Source of the DNA: Rhodospirillales bacterium BBD 1991-14
Lineage (GTDB): Bacteria; Pseudomonadota; Alphaproteobacteria; Kiloniellales; Kiloniellaceae
Direction of reading: 5' to 3'
DNA: 64,000 nt
Assembly (NCBI GenBank): GCA_001657395.1
Contig: LYSY01000001.1
Location: 124,001-188,000, forward strand
Position 1 is the stretch's first letter, and each line of letters opens with the position of its first letter. A model generated the notes under the pieces. It did no database searches, was not told the origin of the DNA, and was given only the letters and a program-made list of their open reading frames with translations. The position numbers and the translations under genes are program-made. Below are positions 1-9,003 of the stretch, one piece after another.

Positions 1-2648
1 CCGAGGAGGGTGCCCTCGGCTTCGGCAAGCTCCAGGGCGAGGGAGCCTCCGGGGCGGGCAAGGCGACCGGCAAGGCGCAGGTCCAGCGGCTCGATCCAGG
101 TGCCGGTCGTGGAGATGCTGATGCCGAGGCCCTCGGCTGTGCCGGCGCCTTCGGCGTCGAGGCGTGCCAACTGCAGGCGGTCCCAGGTCAGGCCTTCGGC
201 CTCGATCTTCAAAGCGCCCTCCGCCTCCATTGAAAGGTCCTGGCCCTGAAGGCGCAGCAGCACGGAGTCCGCGCGCAACGGCGGCGCGTCCGACGCGGCA
301 GTCAGCGCCAGAGACGACAGATCGGCGGTGGCCATGAGCGGTGCCTCGGCATCCGCCCCATTAAGCTGCAGCGCCAGCGTTCCGCGACCGCTTCCGGCCA
401 GTCCGGCAAGGCGCAGCCAGGGCGCGAGGTCGGTCAGCTCGGCCGTCAGGTCCGCAGCCGGATCGGCCCCGTCCAGGGGAATGACGGCCGTCCCCTCCAC
501 CCTGGTCTCTGGCAGCCGGGCCTGCAGCTTGTCCAGGCGAAGGCGGTCGTCCTGCAGAACAAGATCGGCGTTGCCATCGAGCGCGCCGAAGGGACTGGCA
601 AAGGCAAGGGTGACAGGGCCTTCGATATCCGGGCCGCGCAGCGTTAGCGCATAGGTGGCGCGCAGGTCGCTGAGCGTTTCCGGCGCGAGGCTAACCTCCG
701 ACACCGCGGCAGTGCCGGCCGTCTCCAGCGCATCGACGGGCCCGGCAAAGGTGCCTTCCAGGGTGGCAGTGCCGGCCAAGGCGGCTCCCAGGTCGTCGGC
801 CAGAACCGCAGCATCCGGCAGAGTCAGGCGATAGCGGCCGTCCGCCAGGCCTCCCGCCGGCGTGACCGTTAGGCCGCCTTCAAGGCGGGCGGCTGCGGCG
901 CTCGCCGTCAAGGCTTCCACGCGCAGCCCGTCGTCCGTGTAGGTGAGGCGGGCCTCGAGATCGACCCCTCCGTTGGCGGCAGTGGTCAGGATTGCGATGT
1001 CGCTGGAGGGCTGCTCCCAGCGCCCGGCCAGGGTGGTCTCGACCCGCTCGCCAAACCCCTCCAGCCGCAGCGGGCCTTGCAAAGTAGCCCGTCCTCCAAG
1101 GGTGACGTTGGTCAGCGGCTGCAGAGTTTCGAGCTCGGCGATACCGACGGAGACGTCGAGCTTGGCCGATCCGCTGCGCGCATCGGCAGTTCCCTTTGCG
1201 CCCAGCGTGGCGCTGCCGGTAGAGGCTTCGAGCTTCGCGATGCTCATCCGGCCGGTGTCTGCATCCAGCCGCCCGGCAAGCGCCCAGCGCGCGGTTTCAC
1301 CGATCACCGCGTTGATCGCGTCCTCACCACTGAGATGTGCGCCGGCGATCAGGCCCTGAACGTCCAGGTTCAGTGCAGGCGCGGGCCCGAAGAGATCGCT
1401 TTCGGCGTTTGCGCGGCCTTCCATACTCAAGGCGCCCACACGGAAGTCCGGCGCAGCCACATCCTGTCCCGTCACCTCGAAGACAGTCTCGGGCTGTGCA
1501 ATCGGGCCCTGGATTCTCAGGTCGGCCGAGACCTGCCGGAGACGATCGAGGTCGAGCAGCCGTGCAAGCGTCTGATTGTCGTCGGCATCTGCATTGATCG
1601 TGAGGTCAATGACCCCGCTCGCCATCTCTGCCGTTCCGCTGAGGGAGGCGTTCAGCGAATCGCCGGTCAGAGAAAGGGTTTCGACGTCGATGCGGTCTTC
1701 GGCCGTCCATGCGGCCCGCATCGAGACCTGCGTCGTGCCCGCAAGCAGCGTCCAGGGCGAAGAGGGCCCGCTGGCTGCGATGTCGCTGCGGCCGTCCAGG
1801 GAGAGAGCAAGCCCGCGCTCTGCAGTCCTTCCGATGCCGATCGCCGCTTCGGCGCTGGCCAGGCTGCCGAGTGAGAACGCGAAGCTGCCGTCCCAGTCGC
1901 TCAGAGGAGCATCGCCGTTCAGTTGCATATCCAGCATGGGAAGGTCCGGCATCTCGACAAGGGCGGCGATCAGGCCTCCGGCGGCCTCCCTGACCGCAGC
2001 GTCGACCGCAAGGTGATCGCGTGCGGGGTCAAAGGCGACAGCCAGCCGCAGCTCCGCCTCCGGGCCGTCCAGCCTGACTGCCGTCAGGTCGGCGGTGAGC
2101 CTCTGTGCCTCATCGCTGGCGGTCTGGCCGCTGAGGGTAAAGCGCGCCGCTTGCCCGAGCAGGCCCGCACCAAGGACGATCTCGTCCGCCGCCAGTTTCT
2201 CGATGCGCAGGGTTACCGGCAGGTCGAGGAGCGCCGCGAGGCCGTCCGAGGGCCCGTCGGTCTCCGAACCCGCATCCGGCGTCACCGGTGGGCGGTCGAT
2301 TGCGACGGTGCCGACTGCCAGTGCCTCGATGTCCAGGCGGCCTCGCAACAGCGCCGCCGGTCGCCAGGTGAGCTCCGCCGAGTCAAGCTGCAGCCATGCA
2401 CCGGTCGGATCCCGCAGCGTCACGGCGCGTGCCTCCAGTGTCCGCCAGGGGCTGCCTTCAAGCGCTCCGATCGAAAGCTCGGTCTCGCCCGGAGTGCTGA
2501 CCGCCGCCTCGATCTGGCGCTTCAGCCAGGTCCGGCCGGACTCGCTGTCGAGCCAGCCATATCCAACAGCGCCGGCCAGCACGGCGGCGGCGAGGATTCC
2601 ACCGAGCCCCAGGGCGGTCCATTTCAGCATCGGTCCCGGTTTTGGCAT
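1..2648 (-). CDS. tamB: TamB, translocation and assembly module inner-membrane subunit (3' end beyond the window)
   Basis: The reading frame runs from an ATG at 2648 leftwards without a stop and leaves the window, so only the N-terminal ~880 residues are present. It opens with a short basic stretch and one hydrophobic segment (about residues 10-30, LGLGGILAAAVLAGAVGYGW), the N-terminal anchor of AsmA/TamB-type proteins. The remainder is low in charge clusters and rich in alternating residues and L-x-G-x-L-type repeats, as expected for the beta-rich periplasmic body. The start lies one base after the tamA stop, so the two are co-transcribed. TamB spans the periplasm and works with TamA in inserting outer-membrane proteins and moving lipids. 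The DUF490 C-terminus is not visible here. Confidence 0.85.
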   Translation of the reverse strand, partial: MPKPGPMLKWTALGLGGILAAAVLAGAVGYGWLDSESGRTWLKRQIEAAVSTPGETELSIGALEGSPWRTLEARAVTLRDPTGAWLQLDSAELTWRPAALLRGRLDIEALAVGTVAIDRPPVTPDAGSETDGPSDGLAALLDLPVTLRIEKLAADEIVLGAGLLGQAARFTLSGQTASDEAQRLTADLTAVRLDGPEAELRLAVAFDPARDHLAVDAAVREAAGGLIAALVEMPDLPMLDMQLNGDAPLSDWDGSFAFSLGSLASAEAAIGIGRTAERGLALSLDGRSDIAASGPSSPWTLLAGTTQVSMRAAWTAEDRIDVETLSLTGDSLNASLSGTAEMASGVIDLTINADADDNQTLARLLDLDRLRQVSADLRIQGPIAQPETVFEVTGQDVAAPDFRVGALSMEGRANAESDLFGPAPALNLDVQGLIAGAHLSGEDAINAVIGETARWALAGRLDADTGRMSIAKLEASTGSATLGAKGTADARSGSAKLDVSVGIAELETLQPLTNVTLGGRATLQGPLRLEGFGERVETTLAGRWEQPSSDIAILTTAANGGVDLEARLTYTDDGLRVEALTASAAAARLEGGLTVTPAGGLADGRYRLTLPDAAVLADDLGAALAGTATLEGTFAGPVDALETAGTAAVSEVSLAPETLSDLRATYALTLRGPDIEGPVTLAFASPFGALDGNADLVLQDDRLRLDKLQARLPETRVEGTAVIPLDGADPAADLTAELTDLAPWLRLAGLAGSGRGTLALQLNGADAEAPLMATADLSSLALTAASDAPPLRADSVLLRLQGQDLSMEAEGALKIEAEGLTWDRLQLARLDAEGAGTAEGLGISISTTGTWIEPLDLRLAGRLARPGGSLALELAEAEGTLL

Positions 2649-2649
2649 C

Positions 2650-4533
2650 TCAGAAAGCCTGTCCGAAGCTGATGTAAAGCTGCAGCGTCTCGTCGACGTC
2701 GTCGCGGCCGTTGAGCGGGAAGGCGACGTCCAGACGCAAGGGCCCGAAGCCCGTGAAGTACCTTACACCCAAACCGGCAGCCCAGCGCAGGGTTTCGCCG
2801 CTGTTGAACCAGGGATCGTCGAAGACCGTTCCGCCGTCGAGAAAGGGGACAATACCGATGTCCTCGCTGACACGCACGCGCGTCTCAAAGCCGAGTTCTA
2901 CCAGAGAGGTACCGCCCAGCGGGTCTTCGTCATCGTCCAGGGGTCCCACAAGTTGAAACTCGTAACCTCGGATCGACCCGCCGCCACCGGCGTAGAAGCG
3001 CCGGTCCGCCGGCAGAATCTCCGTGTCCTCGCCCAGGATCGTTCCGGCACGCGCGCGGGCCGCCAGGACGAAGCGCTGATCCTCGTCCACCGCATAGTAG
3101 GCCGAGCCGCCAACGACCCCGGTCACGAACAACAGCGAGTCGTCGCCGACACCGGTCGCCGGCGTCAACGAGGTCTGCAAACGGGTTCCGCTGGCGGGGT
3201 CGAGCGGATCGTCCGTTGTGTCACGGGTCGCTGTCAGCGGCAGCCCGAAGAGGGTGAACTGCCGCTCGCCGGTATTGCTGTCCGCATTCTCGTCGACGAT
3301 TTCGTAGCCGGCGGATACCCCGCCGGAGATGCGCCAGTTCTCCAGAAAAGGACGTTCCAGCGCAACCAGACCCTCGACCGCCTGGCGCTCGAAGGCATCG
3401 TTGTCCTCGAAGCCACCCGTCAGCTCGGCCAGGAAATCCTGCTCGCGTTCCAGAAAGGCGGGCTTGCGGAAGTTCAACGCACCGCTTTGCTCGATCAGCG
3501 ACCCCGTGGCACTGGCCCGCAAGGTCTCGTTCTCGCCGAGAAGGTTTCGATGCTCCCAGAAGATCTCACCGCCCGGCCCGATGTCCGTCGAGATCGATGC
3601 CGCCGCTCCGATAGAACGATGTGCCCGTTCTACAACCGTCACCGTGACGGGCAGGGCGCCGTCCGCGTCGGGTGCCGGGGCCGTTTCCACCGTCACCGAA
3701 GAGAACAGCCCGGTCGCGGACAACCGGCGCTGGGTTTCTCGGAGGATCCGGCGGTCATAGGGGACGCCCGGGCGCCATCCGGCGACCCGCCGCAGGTAGG
3801 GCTCCGCGACCCGCTGCTGGCCCGAGAACATCAGAGGTCCCAAGGTTGCTGCCGGTCCGGCATCGACGCTGAGTTGCACCGTCATGGCGCGCTCGTCGTG
3901 GTTAACGAGGGTCTTGCGCTCGGCAACGCTCGCAAATGGGTATCCACGCTCCTGCAAGCGGCTGACGAGGCTTTGCTCCGCCGCGACGATCTCCGGCGCG
4001 CGGGCCGGCATGCCGATCGAGACTGCGATCTCCTGCAGGCCCGGCCGTTCGGCTTCAGGCGGGGCGGGACTTTCGACGTAACTTATCTCATAGCTGACGA
4101 GGGTATAGCGGGGGCCGGGGTCGACCTTCAGCCCGACGCGTACGGGCTGGGCTTCGTCGTCGATCTCCAGATCGAGCTGGGAGGCATAGTAGCCTTCGGA
4201 CCGCAGAGCGGTGCGCAGGCGCTCCAGGTCCCCCTCGGCCCTGCGGCGCAGGCCGACAAGGGTGGCCGGCGGCCTCTGCGCAAGGGCGAAGAGCTGGGAC
4301 GAGGCTTCCAGGACGGCGCGCAGGCCCTCATCCTCGACCCCAAGCAACGCGGCCTCGTAAGCGACAACAGGGGCTTCGCTTTGAGGGGCCGGGGCCTGCT
4401 CGTTGCCAAAGAACTCAGGGGCCTGCTGCGCCGAGGCGCCAGCCGTCAGGCCAGCCCAGCAAAGCATCGTCAGCAGGCCGAGAGCGCCCACCTGAAGTCC
4501 TTGCGCCAAGCGGCGCCGATGAAGCTTGCACAA
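2650..4533 (-). CDS. tamA: TamA, outer-membrane Omp85-family assembly protein
   Basis: 627 residues with a signal peptide (basic start, hydrophobic core, cleavage near ASA-QQ around residue 36). A POTRA-containing region covers roughly residues 90-300 and a 16-strand barrel the rest. The Omp85 loop-6 signature appears as IRGY at 521-524 after RRFYAGGGGS, and the chain ends in an aromatic residue (GQAF), the usual outer-membrane C-terminal signal. Length and the position directly before tamB separate it from BamA, which is longer and has five POTRA domains. It forms the outer-membrane half of the TAM complex. The ATG at 4533 is followed by a typical signal peptide, which supports this start. 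Confidence 0.88.
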   Translation of the reverse strand: MCKLHRRRLAQGLQVGALGLLTMLCWAGLTAGASAQQAPEFFGNEQAPAPQSEAPVVAYEAALLGVEDEGLRAVLEASSQLFALAQRPPATLVGLRRRAEGDLERLRTALRSEGYYASQLDLEIDDEAQPVRVGLKVDPGPRYTLVSYEISYVESPAPPEAERPGLQEIAVSIGMPARAPEIVAAEQSLVSRLQERGYPFASVAERKTLVNHDERAMTVQLSVDAGPAATLGPLMFSGQQRVAEPYLRRVAGWRPGVPYDRRILRETQRRLSATGLFSSVTVETAPAPDADGALPVTVTVVERAHRSIGAAASISTDIGPGGEIFWEHRNLLGENETLRASATGSLIEQSGALNFRKPAFLEREQDFLAELTGGFEDNDAFERQAVEGLVALERPFLENWRISGGVSAGYEIVDENADSNTGERQFTLFGLPLTATRDTTDDPLDPASGTRLQTSLTPATGVGDDSLLFVTGVVGGSAYYAVDEDQRFVLAARARAGTILGEDTEILPADRRFYAGGGGSIRGYEFQLVGPLDDDEDPLGGTSLVELGFETRVRVSEDIGIVPFLDGGTVFDDPWFNSGETLRWAAGLGVRYFTGFGPLRLDVAFPLNGRDDVDETLQLYISFGQAF

Positions 4534-4849
4534 GGCTGCGGCCGCCTCTCGCCCGTAAAACTACGTTGACTCTCCGCGCTCTGCCAAACGGGGCGGGCGC
4601 GATGCCTTGGCGCGGAAGGGGCGCAGTCGCTCTCATTCGTGTGCCGTGGTGCGGTATTTAAGGCCGGGCGCCGGCGCTTGTCACCCCACAAATGGCGACG
4701 ATTCGGGTGGTGATGGCCTTGGTGGACCCGCCGGGCCCAACGCGCGAGAATGGCTGCCCGGCACCGCCCATCGGGCCGGGTCCTGAGGACCCTCTACCGG
4801 TCCCTGGGCCCGGGGCCCGTCTCGGCGTGGAAACAGGAGGATGCAGGCG
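4534..4849. other. Divergent non-coding region between tamA and the aminotransferase gene
   Basis: About 316 bases without a credible gene. It must hold the promoters of both flanking genes. A TTTAA-containing AT patch near 4656-4663 is a possible -10 for tamA. The half next to the aminotransferase is GC-rich and foldable, with a perfect 6-bp hairpin GGGTCC-TGA-GGACCC at 4778-4792, followed by GGGCCC repeats around 4805-4820 and the AGGAGG ribosome-binding site at 4835-4840. I recognise no known riboswitch here. Confidence 0.5.
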
Positions 4850-6124
4850 ATGGACGCCCCGATCACACAGCAGGACTGGATTGACCGCGCCGAGCATGTG
4901 CTGCCCGCCGGCGGCTTCGGCAACTTCGATCCCGGCATCGTCATTCGCGAGGGCAGGGGCGCCCGCGTCCGGGACGAGGACGGGCGGGAGTACATCGACT
5001 ATCTGATCGGATCCGGTCCGATGCTGCTCGGCCATGGTCACCCGGAGGTGCTGGAGGCGACGCGCGAGCAGCTCTCAAAGGGCATGACCTTCTTCGCCAA
5101 CAATGCCCGTGGCATCGAACTGGCCGAAGAGATCTGCCGGGCCGTCGCCTGTGCCGAGCAGCTGCGCTATGTCAGCTCCGGCGGCGAAGCCGACATGTAC
5201 GCCATGCGCCTGGCGCGGGCCTTTACGGGCCGTGACAAGATCCTGAAGTTCGAAGGCGGCTACCACGGCATGTCGGCGGAGGCGCAGATGAGCCTGGCGC
5301 CCACCCGCCTGGTCAACTTCCCGTTGGCCGTGCCGGATTCGGCCGGGATTCCCCAGTCGGTGCGGGACGAAATGCTGGTCGCGCCCTTCAACGACATCGA
5401 TTTCGCCCGGCAATTGATCGCCGAGCATGCCGGGGAGATCGCGGGGATCATCGTCGAGCCGCTGCAGCGCATCATCCCGCCGGCACCCGGCTTTCTGGAG
5501 GCGCTGCGCGAGGAATGCGACAAGTACGGCATCGTCCTGGTTTTCGACGAGATCGTCACCGGATTCCGCTTTGCCTACGGCGGTGCGCAGGAACTCTACG
5601 GCGTCGTCCCGGATGTCTGCACCCTGGGGAAGATCATCGGCGGCGGCTTCCCGCTGGCGGCGATTGCCGGGCGGGCGGACATCATGGCCCACTTCGACAA
5701 GGCCAAGGTCGGTGAGGATGGCTTTCTGATGCAGCTTGGCACCCTGAGCGGCAACCCGGTGGCCGCCGTCGCCGGGCTCAAGACCATGGAGGTCCTGCGC
5801 CGGCCCGGCACATACGAGCGTCTGCGGGCGACGGGCGAGACGCTGATGGCTGCCTTCAGCGAGCCCTTGACGGAGGCCGGCTTCGATCATCAGGTCGTGG
5901 GCGACCCGACGCTTTTCGACATCGTGTTCACACCGGATCCGGTGAAGGACTACCGTGACGTGCTGAAGTCGGACCAGGGCCGCCATGCCCGCTTCAACAC
6001 GCTGTTGCGCGACTGCGGCCTCTTCAAGTTGCCGGGCAAGGTCTATCCCTGCCTGGCGCTCACTGCGGAGGACATCGAAGAGACGGTCGAGGCCGTCCGG
6101 GAGGCTGCCCGGCGGCTGGACTGA
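4850..6124 (+). CDS. Class III PLP aminotransferase, glutamate-1-semialdehyde 2,1-aminomutase-like
   Basis: 424 residues. The class III fold is clear: SSGGEADMYAMRLAR cofactor-phosphate region near residue 110, the PLP-binding aspartate in DEIVTGFR (D233) and the Schiff-base lysine in TLGKIIGGG (K261). The sequence resembles HemL-like enzymes, but this group is often a catabolic or biosynthetic aminotransferase or aminomutase, and the gene stands alone rather than with tetrapyrrole genes. Substrate cannot be read from sequence. An in-frame ATG at 4841 directly abuts AGGAGG, so the ATG at 4850, nine bases from it, is the better start. The gene is convergent with the hemerythrin gene across a shared hairpin. 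Confidence 0.8.
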   Translation: MDAPITQQDWIDRAEHVLPAGGFGNFDPGIVIREGRGARVRDEDGREYIDYLIGSGPMLLGHGHPEVLEATREQLSKGMTFFANNARGIELAEEICRAVACAEQLRYVSSGGEADMYAMRLARAFTGRDKILKFEGGYHGMSAEAQMSLAPTRLVNFPLAVPDSAGIPQSVRDEMLVAPFNDIDFARQLIAEHAGEIAGIIVEPLQRIIPPAPGFLEALREECDKYGIVLVFDEIVTGFRFAYGGAQELYGVVPDVCTLGKIIGGGFPLAAIAGRADIMAHFDKAKVGEDGFLMQLGTLSGNPVAAVAGLKTMEVLRRPGTYERLRATGETLMAAFSEPLTEAGFDHQVVGDPTLFDIVFTPDPVKDYRDVLKSDQGRHARFNTLLRDCGLFKLPGKVYPCLALTAEDIEETVEAVREAARRLD

Positions 6125-6159
6125 CGGCAGGCCGAGGTCGGTCCGCCCCCGGCCTGCCG
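6125..6159. terminator. Bidirectional hairpin terminator
   Basis: Perfect 9-bp inverted repeat CGGCAGGCC (6125-6133) / GGCCTGCCG (6151-6159). It sits between the convergent stops of the aminotransferase and the hemerythrin gene. There is no T-tract, so termination may need Rho. Confidence 0.55.
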
Positions 6160-6162
6160 CAA

Positions 6163-6699
6163 CTAGCTGCGGCGCTCGGTCATGCGCTTCGTGAGGTTCG
6201 CCAGATCCAATTCGGTCAGGCGTTGCCGGGCGATGGGCAGGACGATGCTGTTTTCCACGGCCAGGTGGCGGCGTTGGCGGCGGGCAAATTCGATGAGCCT
6301 GGCACGCAGGTCGGCATCGGCGCGCGGTGCGCTGCCCGTTGCCACGCAGGCTTCCAGGCCTTCGACGATGTTCCCTGCCATACGCTCGTCGGCTTCGTGC
6401 TCCCGGGCCAGGGCGCCCAGAACGGCCTCGATCTCGTCTTCCGGCGGACAGCGTCTGCGCAAAAGCGGAAAGAGGTCGTTCTCTTCGTCCAGGACATGAA
6501 CCGCCATATCGCCGGTCAGAAAGACAACGACCTCGCGGGCCAGAGCCTCGTCGAGCGCGGCTGCGTCGGCCAGCTCTTCCAGCAGGTTGCAGAGCGCGCG
6601 CTGGCGGAAGTGGTCCGCGAAAATGTAATCCAGGGGTTTCGCCAGCAGGCTTGCCGGCATCGCTTCCAGCCGCGGGCGTCTGGCAATGGCAGGTTTCAT
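6163..6699 (-). CDS. Hemerythrin HHE-domain protein, last gene of the nar operon
   Basis: 178 residues, almost all helix. The di-iron ligand pattern of bacterial hemerythrin-like proteins is present: H30, H68 with E72/E73 (HVLDE), H101 (EHE), and H145 with E149 (HLAVE). Proteins of this family bind oxygen or NO or repair iron centres. Its place after narI and a parvulin gene suggests protection or sensing linked to nitrate/nitrite metabolism, which is inference. The ATG at 6699 is preferred because GGAGG lies about 7 bases upstream; an in-frame ATG at 6723 lacks such a site. The gap to the parvulin gene is 59 bases, so it is probably in the same transcript. Confidence 0.75.
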   Translation of the reverse strand: MKPAIARRPRLEAMPASLLAKPLDYIFADHFRQRALCNLLEELADAAALDEALAREVVVFLTGDMAVHVLDEENDLFPLLRRRCPPEDEIEAVLGALAREHEADERMAGNIVEGLEACVATGSAPRADADLRARLIEFARRQRRHLAVENSIVLPIARQRLTELDLANLTKRMTERRS

Positions 6700-6758
6700 G
6701 GGCTCGCCCTCCCGTATTCCCAACCTGGGCCGGACCCTTCACGGGCCTGTTCGGAAAC

Positions 6759-7553
6759 TCACTGGACAAGCGGCGTGGCGGCAGCCTCCAAGGTGATACC
6801 GGAAATCTCGGCACGCCCCGCCAGAATGCGGATGTACTGGGCCACCGCCCGCTGCCAGCTTGCCGTTTGCAAATAGTCGGCGATGCGGTCCTGCACGGCC
6901 TCGAAAGGCAGTTGCCGGCCCGTGATGCGGCGATCGAGCCGCAGGACGTGAACGCCGTAGCGCGTGCGGATCGGCAGCGGACAGAGCTGGCCTTCCTCGA
7001 GGTTGCAGAGGAAGGTTTCGAATTCCGGTACCGTGTCGCCGCGGGCGATCTGACCGAGACGGCCTCCATCCTTCGCCGAACTGCAGTCGGAAAGTTCCCT
7101 TGCCAGCCGCTCGAAGCCAGAGGGATCCTCCTGCAAAGCGGCGATTGCCGCCGCTGCCTTGGATGCGGCCTTTTCATGGGCTTCTGCGTTGTCCGCCGAT
7201 GCTGCGAAGAGGATATGCGCGGCCTCGTAGAGATCGGGGCTGCGGAAGCGCTGCCGGTTGTTGTCGTAGTAGCGCCGGCAGGACTCTGCATCGGCTTCCG
7301 GAATTGTCACGTTGGCATCCAGCAGGCAGCGGATCAGGGCGCCCTCCTCGGTCTCGCGGCGTCCTTCGCCGTCTGCCTGCAGGTCAGGTTCGAGCCCCTG
7401 GCGGCGGGCTTCCTGCAGAAGAAGCTCGCGCACTGCCAGCGCTTCGGCCGCAGCGGCGCGTGCCGCTTCCGGGTCGGCAGCAGGGTGATGCTGGGCTTCC
7501 GCCAGCACCGCCGCTTCGGGAATCGTTACGTCGTTGATGCGGATCGCCTGCAT
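6759..7553 (-). CDS. Parvulin-type peptidyl-prolyl cis-trans isomerase (NifM/PpiC-like) of the nar operon
   Basis: 264 residues. An N-terminal helical region (1-95) precedes a parvulin domain at about 105-215 with the family landmarks EAAHILFAA, DGGRLGQI and RYGVHVLRLDRR. There is no obvious signal peptide, so it should be cytoplasmic, like NifM, which assists maturation of complex metalloenzymes. Genes of this type commonly follow narGHJI in proteobacteria, where they are thought to help fold the nitrate reductase. The start lies four bases after the narI stop, with GGAG inside the narI end, indicating tight coupling. Confidence 0.8.
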   Translation of the reverse strand: MQAIRINDVTIPEAAVLAEAQHHPAADPEAARAAAAEALAVRELLLQEARRQGLEPDLQADGEGRRETEEGALIRCLLDANVTIPEADAESCRRYYDNNRQRFRSPDLYEAAHILFAASADNAEAHEKAASKAAAAIAALQEDPSGFERLARELSDCSSAKDGGRLGQIARGDTVPEFETFLCNLEEGQLCPLPIRTRYGVHVLRLDRRITGRQLPFEAVQDRIADYLQTASWQRAVAQYIRILAGRAEISGITLEAAATPLVQ

Positions 7554-7557
7554 GGTC

Positions 7558-8277
7558 TCACTCCGCCGGCGTCTGTGCGTGGCCGCCGGAGCCCGCGCGG
7601 CGGGAGCGAACGATCTGGTAGCCGGGACGCCAGAGATAGCGGACCGGGGCGCTCCAGATGTGAACGAGGCGGCTGAAGGGGAACAGCAGGAAAATCGTCA
7701 GTCCAAGGACGAGATGGATCTGATAGGGCCAGGCAAGTCCGGCCACCAGCTCGGCCGCGTCGCCACGCAGGGTGACGATGCGCTGTGCCCATTCCGACAG
7801 TCGCAACATCACGCTGCCGTCCGAATGCGCCAGCGAGAAGGGCACGGTCAGCAGTCCCAAGACAAGCTGAACCCAGAGAATGATCAGGATCGCAACGTCG
7901 CTGAAGGTGCTCGTAACCCTTATGCGCGGGTCGTACAGGCGCCGGTGCAGGAGGATCGTCAGGCCCACCAGACAGACCACACCGGCGATGCTGCCGGCGA
8001 CGATGGCCAGCATCTGTTTGGCCGGCGCGCTGATGAAGGGTTCGTAGGCCCAGTGCGGCGTCAGCAGCCCGACGAAATGACCGAGGAAGAGAAACAGGAT
8101 GCCGGCGTGGAAGAGGTTGGAGCCGATCAGAAACTGCCGCCGCCGCAGCAATTGGCTTGAGCCGGAGCGCCAGGTGTAGGGCTCTCGCTCATAGCGAAAG
8201 ATCGAACCCAGAATCATGATGGCGAGGCAGATGTAAGGATAGATGCCGAAGAAGAAAGTGTTCAGAAAAGAGGCCAT
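7558..8277 (-). CDS. narI: Respiratory nitrate reductase gamma subunit, NarI
   Basis: 239 residues with five hydrophobic membrane segments. The four haem-ligand histidines are present at H57, H67, H188 and H206, one residue off the E. coli positions 56, 66, 187 and 205. NarI anchors the NarGH dimer to the cytoplasmic membrane and passes electrons from quinol through two b haems to NarH. An AAGGAG site lies 8 bases before the ATG. The gap to narJ is 12 bases. Confidence 0.96.
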   Translation of the reverse strand: MASFLNTFFFGIYPYICLAIMILGSIFRYEREPYTWRSGSSQLLRRRQFLIGSNLFHAGILFLFLGHFVGLLTPHWAYEPFISAPAKQMLAIVAGSIAGVVCLVGLTILLHRRLYDPRIRVTSTFSDVAILIILWVQLVLGLLTVPFSLAHSDGSVMLRLSEWAQRIVTLRGDAAELVAGLAWPYQIHLVLGLTIFLLFPFSRLVHIWSAPVRYLWRPGYQIVRSRRAGSGGHAQTPAE

Positions 8278-8289
8278 GACGCATGCTCC

Positions 8290-9003
8290 TTACGGGCGGT
8301 TCGGGGCCGGGCCGCGCTGTTTGGCGGCACTGTCCATGCGGGCGAGGGTGTCCCGTGCTGCGGGGCAGCCGCCCCCGGGTGCCGTGCCGGGGCCGAAGGT
8401 CACCGGCTGGTCCTCCCAGGCGCGGTCCAGGGCGGCCAGGTCTTCCGGGTTCTCGTCGGTTTCGGCCAGGAGGTTCTCAATCGCCTCCTTCGACGGCTTT
8501 CCCCGGGCAATGGCTTCCAGGGCCAGGAAGACCCAGGCGTAGGGGCTCTTGCGCTTGCGCAGCCGCTCGCCCAGTGCACAGACGACGTGCAGCGGCTGGC
8601 CGAGCAGCTCGCGCGCCTCCGGCAGGGGCCGCGTGCTGAGAAATTCCAGGAACAACGGCAGAAAGTCCGGCAGTTCCCGGGCCGAGAGATTGAGGCCGTG
8701 GTGCGCATAGTGCTCCGCCAGGTCCACCATCGCCTGGCCGCGGTCGCGGCTCTCGCCGTGGATATGCTCGAAGAGGTGGAGAGAGAGCGAGCGCGTGCGG
8801 TCGAACAGCAGAACGTAGCGGGCCTGCAGGTCGTAGAGGTCGCCGGCGGCAATCTCGTCCAGCAGCTTCGAGAGGCCGGTGAGACAGGGCGCTGGGATCA
8901 GCTTCTCCTGCTCCAGCACCGCCTTCATGGAGCCGGCAGCAGTCTGCAGTTCGTCCTCCGGATAGGCCAGCAGGAGGGAGAGAACCTTGAAGGTCTTGAT
9001 CAT
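8290..9003 (-). CDS. narJ: Nitrate reductase assembly chaperone NarJ
   Basis: 237 residues starting MIKTFKVLSLLLAYP, the usual NarJ opening. It is all-helical, with the conserved acidic helix region HLFEHIHGESRDRGQAM near 77-93. NarJ binds apo-NarG and controls insertion of the molybdenum cofactor and the FS0 cluster. The narH stop and this ATG share one base (TGATG, 9001-9005), so translation is coupled. A longer open frame extends upstream but only overlaps narH, so it is not used. Confidence 0.94.
   Translation of the reverse strand: MIKTFKVLSLLLAYPEDELQTAAGSMKAVLEQEKLIPAPCLTGLSKLLDEIAAGDLYDLQARYVLLFDRTRSLSLHLFEHIHGESRDRGQAMVDLAEHYAHHGLNLSARELPDFLPLFLEFLSTRPLPEARELLGQPLHVVCALGERLRKRKSPYAWVFLALEAIARGKPSKEAIENLLAETDENPEDLAALDRAWEDQPVTFGPGTAPGGGCPAARDTLARMDSAAKQRGPAPNRP

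Noticed and set aside
2095-4569. 824-residue plus-strand open frame across tamB and tamA
   Set aside because: The opposite strand encodes TamA with signal peptide, POTRA region and IRGY motif.
4707-4760. GGTGGTGAT phrase resembling part of a SAM-II riboswitch
   Set aside because: The second conserved block with the pseudoknot is missing, and the context is not methionine metabolism.
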